A stretch of DNA of 64,000 nucleotides from Owenia fusiformis. Lineage: Eukaryota > Annelida > Polychaeta > Sabellida > Oweniidae. Below, piece after piece: positions 23,600 through 35,646 of this stretch. The notes below the pieces were generated by a model. It was not told the origin of the DNA, did not search any database, and worked only from the letters and a program-made list of their open reading frames with translations. The position numbers and the translations under genes were made by a program. The stretch's first letter is position 1; every line of letters begins with the position of its first letter. Location: positions 49,429,885 through 49,493,884 of the forward strand of contig CAIIXF020000001.1 in the NCBI GenBank assembly GCA_903813345.2, given 5' to 3'.

Positions 23600-25200
23600 C
23601 AACAACAACTTGAGAGTGGCAATGTAATATAGTACTGCAAGGCCTGGCATGGCCGTGCCAATGTAATATAGTATTGCAAGGCTTGGTATGACCGCCGTGG
23701 CAATGTGATATAGTATTCCAAGTTTGGGTATGAGAGTGGTAATGTAGAAATTCATGATTGACCGTGACCAGTGGCGTAGGAACAATGTACGCCAAAACGC
23801 CAGTGCGTAGTGTTGAAAAGTGAGAATAAAAAAAGACTTTTTAATTTTCCTATGTTCTTTAGTCATATTTTCTCATTGTTTAAATTGTAAAAGTAATCTC
23901 GAGCACACTAGCCTAAAGAAATGTTTTGTGGATACCATATCATTATTGGTCTGTCTGGCAAATATCATTTAACAGATTGAATTCCCTTACCAACATGCTT
24001 TATTTCATGAAAATCGAGCCACTGTTGACTGTCTTATAAATACAATTTCGCCAAATATTCGTGAATCGCGTTCTCTTCACGAATTTGAGAGGAAAACTGT
24101 TTTTTTTTCAAAAACTACTTGATGAATACCTTTGACATTTTTTCTGCATTTTCCGTAATGCTTATGCTAACTATGGTTTCATATAATTATAATGATGAAC
24201 CTCTTTAAAAGATGTATATTTTTTTATTCTCCCCTACCCCAATTTTTCAATTTCACTATCGATTTATATTCCGTTGCTATGCAAAATCATTTTCTTACTA
24301 AATCACTAATTGTTATTGGTAGTACTTTTTGAAATATGGATGTAAAGACAAAAACAACTTGAAAATGCTGATTATTCAATTACACGTTCCATTGATTTCA
24401 GTTCTAGAAAAGCGATAACCTAGTTTTTTTCATTTGAAAAATAATAGATTCTTGTTTTATAACATTTTTTGGCATCCCTTTGTGGTGGGTGTGTTTATTT
24501 GTTTCATTGATCACGAATGCGTTTCTTTATATCAATTGATCAAACTAGTTTCTTTAATCTGTACGTATTGTATTGCACGGTACACGATGGAATCCGACAA
24601 TACTATATATCTTAATTCAATTATTCGAAAATGATTAAAAAATCTCTAATTGTTTTTTGGAAATTGGTCGTCTCAATCGTTCGAGACATTAGCAAAGTGA
24701 GAATGATTTGTGTCGAGATTTAAAAGATAGGCTTTCCAAGGTGATTTTAAATGGTGAAAATCATTCGAACATTTTAAAGCACATTAAAAAGGTATCGGGA
24801 TTCAAAGCTTGCATATGAAATCGAAACGCCAACCTATATGTATGACCAATCGCCCATACAACTGCATCGCTTAAGTATTTCCGTTCACATTTAGGTTGTG
24901 TATATTGCAAGCTTAAAATCTCTATTACCATAAAATGACGTTTATGAGCATAATATAGGCGTTTTGATATAGAATATTGACACAATTGTTTCATATTTTT
25001 TGGCGGGACTTTTGGCGTAGTGTTGAATTTACACCTTCCTACGCCCCTGGTGACAATGTGTATTTCAAAAGCTCGCATGACCGTGACAATGTATTATGGG
25101 ATCGCAAAGTCTGGTATGACCGTGACAATGTAATATAGTATTGCAAGGCCTGGGTATGAGGGTGGTAATGTAGAAATTTTGGCTTAGTCCTACTATGACC
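23600..25200. repeat. Degenerate ~43-bp tandem repeat interrupted by a transposon
   Basis: Units of the form ACCGTGACAATGTAATATAG then TATTGCAAGGCCTGG occur at about 23615-23768 and resume at 25050-25200. Between them a 1281-bp inverted-repeat element is inserted. The same repeat occurs in the opposite orientation at about 26005-26150. Confidence 0.75.
23769..25049. mobile_element. Inverted-repeat DNA transposon (CAGTGGCGTAGG ends), 1281 bp
   Basis: The left end CAGTGGCGTAGGAA pairs with the right end TTCCTACGCCCCTG. GTGAC is duplicated at both borders (23764-23768 and 25050-25054), and removing the element plus one GTGAC restores the surrounding tandem repeat. The ends resemble hAT-type CAGNGGCG termini, but the duplication is 5 bp rather than 8. 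No transposase frame was seen, so it is non-autonomous. Confidence 0.7.
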
Positions 25201-25292
25201 GTTATAATGTATTGCAATGACTAGTAAATTTGTATGACATTAATGCCAGGAATATCCTTAACAATTTTAAGTGATCGTCATTACAATTAAAC

Positions 25293-25903
25293 AGGGGGTC
25301 ATTAACAGAACTTTTGCAAAGTTACGAATTCGTAATTCGTAACTTTATGAAATTCGTAAATATTTAAAAAGTTACGAATGATTTGCGAATTCATAAAGTT
25401 ACGAATCGGCCATTAACAGAACACTTTCGTAAGTCATTCATAAGTTTTATCGTTCGTAAACGAATTTCAAATTGTGACGTCATCTTATATCATTATTTAG
25501 CACAAATAAAAATATGATGTCATTTGATATCATTGCGCGCTGTGATCAAACCTGTCTCCGCGATTTCAAAGATTCCCAGCTCAGCAACATGTTTGCTTAT
25601 CATGTAAGAATAGGTAGATATTTTAGCTTGAAACTCAGCATGCATATAAAGAACAATTTCTTTTTGCCAACCTGTATACCTTACATAAGAATTGGACGAG
25701 AAATGTGCCATTCGCAAAGTTATGAAAGGGTCTGAGGTGCTATTAAAGTTACGAACGAAAGCATACGTGACGTCATTTTTTCGTAACTTTGCGAATCGTT
25801 CGTAACTTTACGAAAGTTCTGTTAATGCACATTTACCAAATTCTTAAAATTAACAATTGACTTGCGAATTCGTAACTTTACGAAAGTTATGTTAATGACC
25901 CCC
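25293..25903. mobile_element. MITE with ~38-bp inverted ends and many GTTACGAATTCG words
   Basis: GGGGGTCATTAACAGAAC at the left mirrors the right end, which reads GTTATGTTAATGACCCCC. The interior is crowded with alternating TTACGAATTCG and CGTAACTTTACGAA words on both strands, giving extensive self-complementarity. No coding frame. Confidence 0.7.
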
Positions 25904-26004
25904 AGTTTAATACTATGATCATGGTGTTTAATTACCTTAATCATGTCTAATTCAAAATTACTACTCTACATTAATATTCACATTCACTTATAAACGACAA
26001 TAAA

Positions 26005-26150
26005 GTTTACAGACACGCCAGGCTTCCACGATAACACTTCCAGGGTCATGACAGGCCTTGCAATATAAAACAACATTGTCACGGTTATACCAGCCTTTCA
26101 CGGTTATACCAGGCTTACACGATAACACTACCACGGTCATGGCAGGATCC
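26005..26150. repeat. Inverted copy of the 23.6-25.2-kb tandem repeat
   Basis: The reverse complement of GGCCTTGCAATATAAAACAA and ATTGTCACGGTTATACCAG matches the units at 23.6 and 25.1 kb. It sits directly beyond the 25.3-25.9-kb MITE. Confidence 0.6.
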
Positions 26151-27040
26151 TTGCGCTACTTAAAAACACTGATTAACATGGCAATGGTTGTGGCAGGCGT
26201 AAGTCTTGCAATAGATAGCCTGCATGTAGACTGTATCCTTCGTCTGAATAAATATTCAGACTGTAAGTCACCTATTGTAAAATGTGGTGTTGTATAAATG
26301 TTACAAATAAGTTTGTTTAATGATAAAATGATTACCTTATAAAGAACTTACAATATTATTTTTTCGTATATTGTCCTCTTACTGAAGATATTCATAAAAT
26401 ATACAGACGCTTCTTGTACCGAAGCCATTGATTAGGTCAAGCCATTTTGGCAATGCCAATTCTCACGATAAACGAGATTTAGCCAGTGAGGTCAGTCTAT
26501 TTGTAAACAAATAACACGTGGAGCGGACGGAGCAACACTAGGAAGCGTATTGATAAATTCCATTTGTGCGGGTATTTATTAGATCTAGTCATTTATTATC
26601 ATTATTCCGATTAATTTTCTTCATTTATAGTAAATAGAGCGGAAATATTCATGAAGAAGGCCGAGGTAATCAAGTGGTCATGTGTTATCAAAGTTCAAAA
26701 TTTGCATATCTCGTTTGGATCTCGTGAACTCAAACGTCCTTGACATTGATTTCGCGATCTACTTATGAACACATCCTGAAGTTTTGGTGAGTCTGAACAT
26801 TTCATTATTTTATATCAACTTGTACCCGCCTTATACAAATATTTTTGCTTCTAGTTTAAGATGAACATCTCTTCAACATATTCACCAATTTTCAAGGTGA
26901 ACATTCTTGTAATAAACGAGAAATTAATGTGCAAAAAATATCACCGCGATTTCCACAGGAAATATATCAATCATAACAGACCGAATATTATATTCGGTCT
27001 GTTGGATACATACTAGCCTAGCATGTGAACAACTTTGTGA
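26151..27040. other. Intergenic DNA, a possible untranslated exon only
   Basis: No coding exon was recognised. A segment ending GAAGTTTTG then GTGAGT near 26786, preceded by TTTATAG near 26630, could be an untranslated exon, but nothing links it to a gene. Confidence 0.3.
26975..27003. other. Perfect 13-bp palindrome with 3-nt loop
   Basis: AACAGACCGAATA, loop TTA, then its exact reverse complement. It lies 37 bp left of the 27.04-kb inverted-repeat element. Confidence 0.8.
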
Positions 27041-27698
27041 TCTAGAGTCAATACGTCCAAATCCAAACAGGGGGGTAAACACGAACGGGTTCCAAATAAT
27101 GGCAAGCAGATCATTGAATTGAATAATAGTACCTCTACTACCTCTACATAATATTTATAGCCTGAAAGATACAATATAATGATGTATACCAACAATCTTA
27201 CAATAAAATAATCAATTATGATGATTTAGGTGTTCGGAATTACCCCCATGCTAGTGTTTGGAATTACCCCCACAAACTCTGTGCGTTTAAATAAATAGAT
27301 GTCAGGAATAAATGATTTAAATTTGGGTTTCTTGATATGCAGGGGTGACAGGATCCAGTATCATAAGTTAAGGGTATCATATAATGATATACCATCAATC
27401 TAATAATTAAAACAATTAAGTTTAAGTTAAGTGTTTGGAATTACCCCCATGCAAGTGTTCGGATTTACCCCCCAAAAAAACTCCTGTTCGGAATTACCCC
27501 CCTAAAATACCTTGTATTAAAAATGGAATAACCCAGATATTTTTTACAATTTTTCGTAATTTTTTCTGCAAATGCATTCTACAGTGGATAATACACATAA
27601 TATATATAAAATCATAGCATAGATGTGCAGTACAGCCAAGCTAGTCTAACTACATTTTTTGATGGGGGTGTTTGGAAATAGACGTACTGACTCTAGAC
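27041..27698. mobile_element. MITE with 34-bp inverted ends and five GGAATTACCCCC words
   Basis: The left TCTAGAGTCAATACGTCCAA mirrors the right end (reverse complement TCTAGAGTCAGTACGTC). Inside, GTGTTYGGAATTACCCCC or a close variant occurs near 27231, 27254, 27430, 27452 and 27484. No coding frame. Confidence 0.7.
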
Positions 27699-28395
27699 TT
27701 TAGATGGCAAAATGAAGAAACTCAGTTTACAAAGACAAACTCTTACCTTTCCTCTTTGTTATACGCATGGTGCTCTGCTTTCTTAAAAGATCCGAAGTAT
27801 CATTTTACTCGAAATTCTCCATGGTATATCATGGAAATAAGTAACAATCGGAATCTCAAGTCAGAAGAAAGTTTCACGAATTCAAGCTAACTACGCTACA
27901 TACAGATTGGTATTATTTTATTTCAAAGAAATGAAACCAGAAATACACCACTGAAATCCAATAACAGATAACATTATTTATTTAATCTTATTCTTCAATT
28001 TACTTTCTTAATTAAGAAGCCAAAATGGCACGAAATAGAGAAACCAAACAACACACCAGTACCGGAAACGACTACCATAATGTGCTGCTCCAGTCAAAAT
28101 AAAAAAGTAAAAACTTTCAAATACACTTGTAAGATTTTTCGACGATTTTTCGACTTGTAGCGCCAAATATAATGCAAATACATTTGCAAAAGTAGTATCC
28201 TGTAGTATTTGTGTGAGTAGAATATTTCTAACTCCATACTTTTAGTAGACGGTGAACACCGCCTCTAATGCGTTGGATTGTCGTTTGGACTTGCATTGTT
28301 GGGGCCAACACGATCCTCAGAGACCCAGAGGGTGCATGAATGCACCTATACTTTTAGGTACAGCTGGAAAAACATTTTGGTAAAAAATTGCTCTA
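27699..28395. other. Intergenic DNA, nothing recognised
   Basis: AT-rich sequence with no exon, repeat end or RNA gene that could be supported. Confidence 0.5.
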
Positions 28396-29592
28396 AAGTC
28401 TGTTACAGTCTGTTACACTTCACTACCAAAAGTCAATTGAAAATTATCCTCTAACTAGATCTAATTTGCATTTTTCGATCTCAAATGTCATAATTCAAAG
28501 CATAAATGTCGGTCTTATATTTCAAATACACCTTCTACTTACATTTGATAATATCGTTTATCAAACATATGCATCGTAGAATAGAATGAATTGCAGCGAG
28601 AATTGGTGTGGAAAATTTAAATCGTCGATTCTCTGCCAGATTACGCTCTGATACATTGATTCCGATCCATTGATTGGTCAATGCACTGTGCACCGGAAAA
28701 AACGACTTTTGTTTCAATTACGTTGTCACCCCACATTTTTAACATGGAAATAGGAGGGGTTATTTATCGTAATCATGTCTGAATTTCTTGCTTTTGAGGC
28801 ATAACATCGTAAACAAAGGATGCTTATTTCGAGTCTTGAACCTTCATGAATCTTTAATTTTACACATTTGTCTGAATAAACGCATTCTAAAATGTGGTTT
28901 TGTAAGATATCAAGCTCCGGTTTCTGAGAAAATTGCCACTCAAATTGGAGTAAATGTCTGTTTTGATGACGTCAATTTAATACGTTTTAGACAATATATG
29001 TGAGTGTGTGCAGTTACACTTTTACCTGATATATTCGTGATTTAAATTAAAGGAGCTGTGCAGATAAATCACATTTTTAAGATTAATCAATTTCATTTTT
29101 GTTTTTACTTCCTTGTCGGCCATATTGTTTTTTAAGGTAACCAATCAAATCAAAGGATTCAACAAAATGGTGCATATGAAATTTACCATTGACTTTTGGT
29201 AGTGCACTGCTTCAAAGGCAAGCAGTTGAACCTGAAAAATAAGAAATCGATAGCCCATTGTGGCATAATATATAGAAAAATATATTCATTTTGCACACGA
29301 ATGACATTTGTATATTTCAGATTATTTAGTGTTTAGTGCAATAAGCCTGTGCCCTCTTGTAATTTGAGGTCTGTCCGCCATGTTATTTTTTGAGAATTAA
29401 CATGGTAGAGATTAGAGAAGCATCAAAATATAAGAGGTTACAGACTTTATGAGCCAGTTTGCAAGCAACCCAACATGTCATTCGTGGTGTGCAATATGAA
29501 TATGTTTTTCTATATATTTTTGCAGAATATTATTTAGATTTCTTATATTTCAGGTTAAACTGCTTGCCAAATTGATGCAGTGTAACAGACTT
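28396..29592. mobile_element. Inverted-repeat element with AAGTCTGTTAC ends
   Basis: AAGTCTGTTAC at 28396, repeated in tandem as AGTCTGTTACAC, mirrors GTGTAACAGACTT at 29580-29592. A second inverted pair lies inside (about 29199-29310 against 29475-29590, shared words GGCAAGCAGTT and TATTCAT), leaving a 165-bp centre. No transposase was recognised. Confidence 0.5.
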
Positions 29593-29814
29593 ATAATAAA
29601 AAAATTTGAACCAAGATAACAGAGTTCTGTTTTGACCTCCAGTCAGTTTAACGAGTTGCACATATCATTTACATGACCGGGATCACAATGTACATGGTCA
29701 GAATGACCCTAAACATGATGAAATAACTTTTTCAGCCTTCTGAAAATAAGACTGAAAAATAGCTTAGGAAAGGTCACCGAACAGAACCTTATGAATTTTT
29801 CAGAAAATGTGCCA

Positions 29815-29985
29815 GATGAATTGCTCTAAATGATACAATCTTTGAAATTTTAGAAAATTGTCTGAAACAAAAAAAATGTCATAATAGGGAAAATAAATCG
29901 CTTTTTAATTCGATTTTTTTCATTTTTTTCTTTTTCTATGAATGATATCAAATTTTCAAAGATTGTATCGTTTAGAGCAATTTAG
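29815..29985. mobile_element. Short foldback MITE, about 170 bp
   Basis: GAATTGCTCTAAATGATACA at the left mirrors TGTATCGTTTAGAGCAATTT at the right, with arms of about 35 bp. Confidence 0.7.
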
Positions 29986-31303
29986 CTTGTGCGCTTCTAC
30001 CCCATTTTGTTCCTTACTCACTCCGTCACTTCTCAAGCTAGAGTGGTAGAAACACTTAGATGTTAAAATACATTTGAACCCTTGGTATACATATATGCTT
30101 AGTCAGTTAGTTTCTTGAGGAACCTCCAAAGATTTATTCATCATATTAAAAGAAATTGCAGAAGGCTTTCAATTTTTCAAAAATATTTTTGAAATCCATT
30201 CATTATGAAAATGGATGGCAAAATTAAAAATATGGACTTTTGGCCCATCCTGTAGTTTATTATTTTTAATAATTCTGATACAACTTTATTTTCATTTTCA
30301 GTCAGATTACGGAGAATTTGTTGTTACTTAAGGACTAGAAAAAGGTAAGAATCAGTTTGTGAAGTTGATGACATAGATTCAAAGAATTATTAATGGTCTT
30401 GCATCCAGTCTTGTATCTCCCCTGTTAAAAAAAGTAATAAATAAACCAATACATATACCTTTTACAAATCTTTCAAAAGTAGGGCTCAAGGTAAAGGATC
30501 TTCACAGACATTCATGAAACATATACAATATGATAAAAACATACATTTAGATGCAACAAATCCCATTTGTCATAACTTGATGTAAAACAAAGTGATGAAA
30601 TACAAATAAGAATGGTTGGAATGTTCAGAGTAACTTCAACTTCTGCCCTATGAAAAGAAAATCAAAAATGTACAAATTACCAAAAAGAATCACCAGGAAT
30701 CAAGCACAGATCCCTTGGTTGTTGGTATGGCAGTGTGGGAATTAAGCATTTTTTGTGCCTGGACAAATTTGTCCAGTCACTTTGAAACACTCCAGACAAA
30801 TTTTCTTTAACTGGTCAAAATTTTGACCCTACAGTTTGAAAACACACTCGACAATTTTTGTACTTGGTCTATGTATTAAAAATAAAAAATATATACATAG
30901 ATACAGAGATGAGGGGAGGGCTATAAAATGATTGAAATGGTTAACCATCGAATTCTACATTTTGCATTGTTTCATTTGTCGGCAACTTCATCCTCAGAAG
31001 AAGGCCAATTTACGGTATATTCTTTCATTTGATGTGTAAACAAAATTCATCGTCTCATGTCTCAGCAAAATCTAGCTGGACAATTTTAACCACACAGTTT
31101 GTGTAGACAAGTTTCTTTTCAGACTTGACATTTGTCTGTTCTCTGGTGCTCATTATCTTGGTAAGCCACGTCATCTCCATCTCTATCCTTCTGCGATGCA
31201 ACAGAGAGAGATGCTATGAGTATCAGAATGGGTGCTCATTTCCCACATTGGTATAGTGTTCTCCAACTTGAACTATACTAAGTTTGTGAGTGAAATGTTT
31301 TCT
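29986..31303. other. Intergenic DNA, no gene supported
   Basis: A short segment at about 30302-30345 is bordered by TTTTCAG and GGTAAGA and reads SDYGEFVVT then stop, but no partner exon was found. A perfect 18-bp palindrome CTGGACAAATTTGTCCAG is at 30759-30776. Nothing else was recognised. Confidence 0.35.
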
Positions 31304-32029
31304 AAAGGAGAACCCCAGATAAGGAGAGCTTTTTAGAAGGACAATTTTTTATTCTGGATGTGGTCATCATGGAAGTTTAACACTGCATCAGAGATGATCT
31401 TAGATATTAGGTGATCTTAGATATTCCCAAAAATAACTTGTGTGATATAAAAATTGCTTTTTAAGAACATTTTTTGCAAGGCAATGAACTCGTTTTTTAA
31501 GATTAGACTCTTTATTTGTGGTTAAAATCTGTGTATGGCCTGATGGGATAGGAGCAAAGTGTCATAGTTGTAAGATACCTATTTATCTTAACTCTTAAAA
31601 AATAAAAATAAATCAATGGGCGTTTCCCTAGAAATATGTTTTTGAGACCTTTTCCACTCATGAGAATGATGGAATAATGGAACCAATTCGTAAAAAATTC
31701 TTATAATATATTTCTGGTGGAGCGCCCATCTATTGCTTTACGAAAACTAAGACTTTGCTTCATTATGTTACTTAGCCAATAGCCACATTCTATTTTGCTC
31801 GTACAGTAATGGGAAAATTATTGATTTTAAGCAATATGTAACGGTTAAATATGGAAAATTGAATTTTATCGCTTCACAAAAACTGTTCTTCAAACGCACG
31901 TTTTAATAATTCGAAGAAAATGTTTCAGGATGTATAAATTCATCTCATTTCTAAAAGTATGATAAAATTTCATGATGATCACTTCCAGAATAAAATAGTT
32001 GTGTCCTTCTTAAAAAGGTTCTCCTTTCT
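31304..32029. mobile_element. MITE with AAAGGAGAACC inverted ends, about 725 bp
   Basis: AAAGGAGAACC, then CTTTTTAGAAGGACA and TTATTCTGG at the left, mirror TGTCCTTCTTAAAAAGG and GGTTCTCCTTT at the right. No coding frame. It lies just downstream of the lectin-like gene. Confidence 0.65.
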
Positions 32030-32185
32030 ACTGTTAAAAAGTTAATCTCGATTTAGATCTTGCTGCAGAAAACATTGTCAAGCCACATCATAGACTCATG
32101 GGTCAAAAGGACAAACCTTTTGAATGATACCATACAAACTTTTGCAATGTGTTAAAAGAAGTTAAGCACATGACTCAAAGAATTT

Positions 32186-35151
32186 TTAATGAGTTATGAC
32201 ACTACAAACATTTCTGTACATTAATTTGAAATGCAGTCTGAATATATTTATATCCAGCATGATGATAAACACAATCATGGATATAATAAGGAACAGTGCT
32301 GTTCCACCTATAAAGGTTGCTCCTGTAGCTTCTTCAGATGTATACTCAATTGCTTTTATTGGTCTATAAATTGTAGATGTAGTACTTCGTAATTGTATAT
32401 ATTTGGGATGAATAACAATATTCATACTTATTGCATTACTTGTTGGGTCTATTGTAGCATCTGTATACTCAATTATAGTTTGTTCACTTGTAATTTGCTC
32501 AGTTGTAGTTTGCTCAGTTGTAGTTTGTTCTGTTGTTGTTTGCTCAGTTGTAGTTTGTTCTGCTGTAAATTGTTCACTTGTAGTTTGCTCAGTTGTAGTT
32601 TGCTCAATTGTAGTTTGTTCTGTTGTAGTTTGTTCTGTTGTAGTTTGCTCAGTTGTAGTTTGCTCAGTTGTAGATTGTTCAGTTGTAGTTTGCTCAGTTG
32701 TGGTTTGCTCTGTTGTAGTTGTCTCTGTTGTAATTTGCTCAGTTGTAGTTTGTTCTGTTGTAGTTTGCTCAGTTGTAGTTTGTTCTGTTGTAGTTTGTTC
32801 ACTTGTAGTTTGCTCAGTTGTAGTTTGCTCAGTTGTAGATTGTTCAGTTGTAGTTTGCTCAGTTGTGGTTTGCTCAGTTGTAGTTGTCTCTGTTGTAGTT
32901 TGTTCACTTGTAGTTTGCTCAGTTGTAGTTTGTTCTGTTGTAGTTTGCTCAGTTGTGGTTTGCTCAGTTGTAGTTGTCTCTGTTGTAATTTGCTCAGTTG
33001 TAGTTTGTTCTGTTGTAATTTGCTCAGTGGTAGTTTGTTCAGTTGTTGCATCACACACTATTGCTGAAAGCAGAATTAGTAAAAATGTTATCGGACTCCT
33101 AACACATTTCTCTGTTCATGTATATACTGTATATGATAAACTTTAGCAACAATTTTAACCTTAAATAAACAACAATAGTGGATTGTTTCTGATATAATAT
33201 TCATGGCATTGAAGCAGAACATATGCCATTGCTGTTTATAGATAAATAATAAAGCAATAGATCACTAAAACAATTTCCTTCTTTACACAAACTTTATTTT
33301 GAAAACACAGAACATTTCGGATCACATTTGGATCCTCTATCAAAGACTTTTCATATGACTTTATTTCCTTCAGTGTAACAATTAATGGACAGGACAAGTT
33401 GTTTTAGTGATTTCAAAATCCAACCTGTCGGTCTGTGATGAATAAATCAATAGGTCTAACTGACACTATATAATAATCTTTTGGTAGTGTTGATCATTGC
33501 TTGATAATTTTTAAGTTTATTATTTCTTACATATACATAGATAGTGTCAGCTTGACACTAATATAATATAAACAAATCTTCAGTTTTATTTTTGTTGAAT
33601 ATCTGTGGCACCTTCACAAGATGATATTCCACTTGGGCTTCTTGGAATATCTGCACATGTATTCACCTCAGTAGAATGAAATATTTGTATAATATATTCA
33701 TTTCACTGGTCAAATTACCTTATCCAATTCCAGGACTATATAATCCTGGTATTGGATAAAAATTACCCAGATGTGAGTAGATAGTTTCCAGTTTCACCAC
33801 CACCTAGAACTCACATTTTCAAAGAAAATCAATGTTTAAAATATGATTTAACAAAATTGAGGATAGGTTAGCATGACAGTATTATTATAAAACAAATATT
33901 CCGTTCTATTTTTGGTGAATACCTGTGACACTATGTCATATAAGAAAATCTCCATTTATGATTAGCTTAATCCGACATTTACAGCCGTATAATACATAAA
34001 GGTTATTTACTGGGAGGGATTGAATATGGGTTTTATTCCGAGGAACAATATGATAGTGACCGAGGGAGCGCAGCCTAGGAAAACAGTTGTATTATGGAAT
34101 AAAGAAGCTGTATTACATGTTACATGCTGATTTCCATTTGTTCAAAAACGATATTATTTATATCATCGGTTTTCAACTAGAATCTAATTAATAGCCCATG
34201 TTTACATGTACATTTATTTTTACTGCATTTCGTGATACTTTTCACATGAATAGTGAAAATAATATGATTAACAATGTCTACTTACTTGTTTCTTCACATA
34301 CAAAGTAATTCTTTACCAAACATGATCCAGTCTCCCAATCTTCATCTGAAGCCAAAACTAGACAGGCTTCTTCTTCTACAGTTTCTAGGGTTTGGTCTAC
34401 ATATGAGACATTGCAACCACTCACATCTACCATCATGTTGATTTGATTCCATTCAAATCCACTGGGTTTCTTCAGTCCCAAAAAGATCATTACTTCTCTG
34501 CAAGTAGATGGAGTTTCTTTTAACTGCTGATGTTTGATAGCAACATATATTTTTTAATGATATGAGATGATGTTATTGGAAATATGAATATTTCGTATAT
34601 TAAAAAATTGATATCGGTACATAAAAGAAATAATAGTAACAGTGTGTAAACATTCTTTTCATAGGACCATTCAGGGCACTTTTTTCATATTGTCACATTG
34701 CATTATAAAAATTCATTTTTTACAATGACATTGAAAAAACATTTAAGTCAAGACTACTTAATTTTTATCTCAACAAATCTAAATCTTTATCATTTGAAGA
34801 ATTGGAATACCATTTCAATGGTATTGGAATACCATTTCAATGGTATATTCAAATATTTCGACAAACACATAGTGTTATTGTGACCAGTGTCTGCTCAACT
34901 AAACATAAATAAAATGTTTGAAAGCATGAAATAAAAGTTGTGACATACCCGAATGCAGCTTCTTTGACACTGATAAGTATATTGTTTTCACTCTGTGATT
35001 GTGGCAAAGCTATACGTCCATTAATGGCGCAATGATCTTTGGCGTCATCAAAAGTCATCCTTTTTGGCCCAGGAATATAAGTTACCCCAGTGCACTTGCC
35101 AAGAATTGTAGATGTAATAATTAACCCAGTTATCAAACCGATGATCTCCAT
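32186..35151 (-). CDS. C-type lectin-like type I membrane protein with Thr-rich mucin-like stalk
   Basis: Three exons (35151-34949, 34497-34286, 33063-32186) join in phase to 430 residues, with GTATGT and GTAAGT donors and GCAG and TCAG acceptors. Residues 1 to about 21 are a signal peptide. About 24-136 is a C-type lectin-like domain: IFLGL (72-76) for the family's WIGL, and Cys41, Cys113, Cys127 and Cys135 at the canonical disulfide positions. It ends in ACLVLASDEDW and FVCEE. No EPN/QPD or WND calcium motif is visible, so calcium-dependent sugar binding is doubtful. About 144-338 are some 39 TTTEQ pentapeptides, likely O-glycosylated. About 388-408 span the membrane, and 17 residues face the cytosol. 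By family it is a cell-surface recognition or adhesion protein; the ligand is unknown. Antisense open frames over the repeats are by-products. Confidence 0.85.
32470..33050 (-). repeat. 15-bp coding minisatellite (TTTEQ)n
   Basis: About 39 in-frame 15-bp units encode TTTEQ, with TTSEQ, ITTEQ, STTEQ and TTTET variants. A block of roughly 11 units (TTTET to TTSEQ/TTTEQ) is itself repeated, showing higher-order duplication. The length is a multiple of three, so the stalk can vary in length without frameshift. Confidence 0.95.
33720..33759. other. Near-perfect hairpin in intron 2 of the lectin-like gene
   Basis: TTATCCAATTCCAGGA pairs with TCCTGGTATTGGATAA (one mismatch) around an 8-nt loop. Confidence 0.8.
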
Positions 35152-35190
35152 ATTAAAAAGAAATGAAGTCTAATTGGTAGAGCTTAATGC

Positions 35191-35196
35191 TTTATA
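35191..35196 (-). promoter_or_regulatory. TATA box candidate of the lectin-like gene
   Basis: The minus strand reads ATCATATAAAGC, with TATAAA 40 bp upstream of the ATG at 35151. This would imply a very short 5' UTR. No other promoter motif was recognised; 35197-35640 holds nothing else identifiable. Confidence 0.4.
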
Positions 35197-35646
35197 TGAT
35201 ATTCAAGTTCACATTTGGTGTTACTGGGCATAGATCCTAGCAAGATTCTTTTGTAGCATGATCAGAAACTCAATAAATACTGTACTCCCAGTTAATTAAT
35301 CAGACACTTTGTTCAAGTAGAGCTTTCAAATTGATGTTCATAGTTGCTGTATGTGCAACATATGACCTCTGAAGATTTCAAAGTTTTTGGAATTACAGTT
35401 TAAAAGGAACTTTCTCGTGTATAAAGTCAATGACAGGTTTTGTGATTGAAAATTGTTTTAAAATTGTTTTACACTTTCTCCTACTTCCAACCAATGTACA
35501 ATATGCTCCTACTAGGGACCTGGGCTGAACTTGGTGGGAAAATGATTTATTAGGTGAAAGGTAAAAATGTAGGTTAAATTTAAGTTTTAAGGTCCTCAAA
35601 GTGTGTCCTTTTACTTCATTATTTATTGTGATGAATTAAATTGTTA

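Noticed and set aside
32393-33146. Plus-strand Cys/Ser/Leu-rich and Val-rich open frames of 224 and 148 codons, and a minus Gln/Leu-rich frame of 193 codons
   Set aside because: These are antisense and alternate-frame readings of the TTTEQ minisatellite. They lack homology and splice context, whereas the TTTEQ frame joins two lectin-domain exons.
34278-34490. Stand-alone 70-codon lectin-like frame
   Set aside because: It is the central exon of the three-exon lectin-like gene, with a GCAG acceptor before it and a GTAAGT donor within its end.
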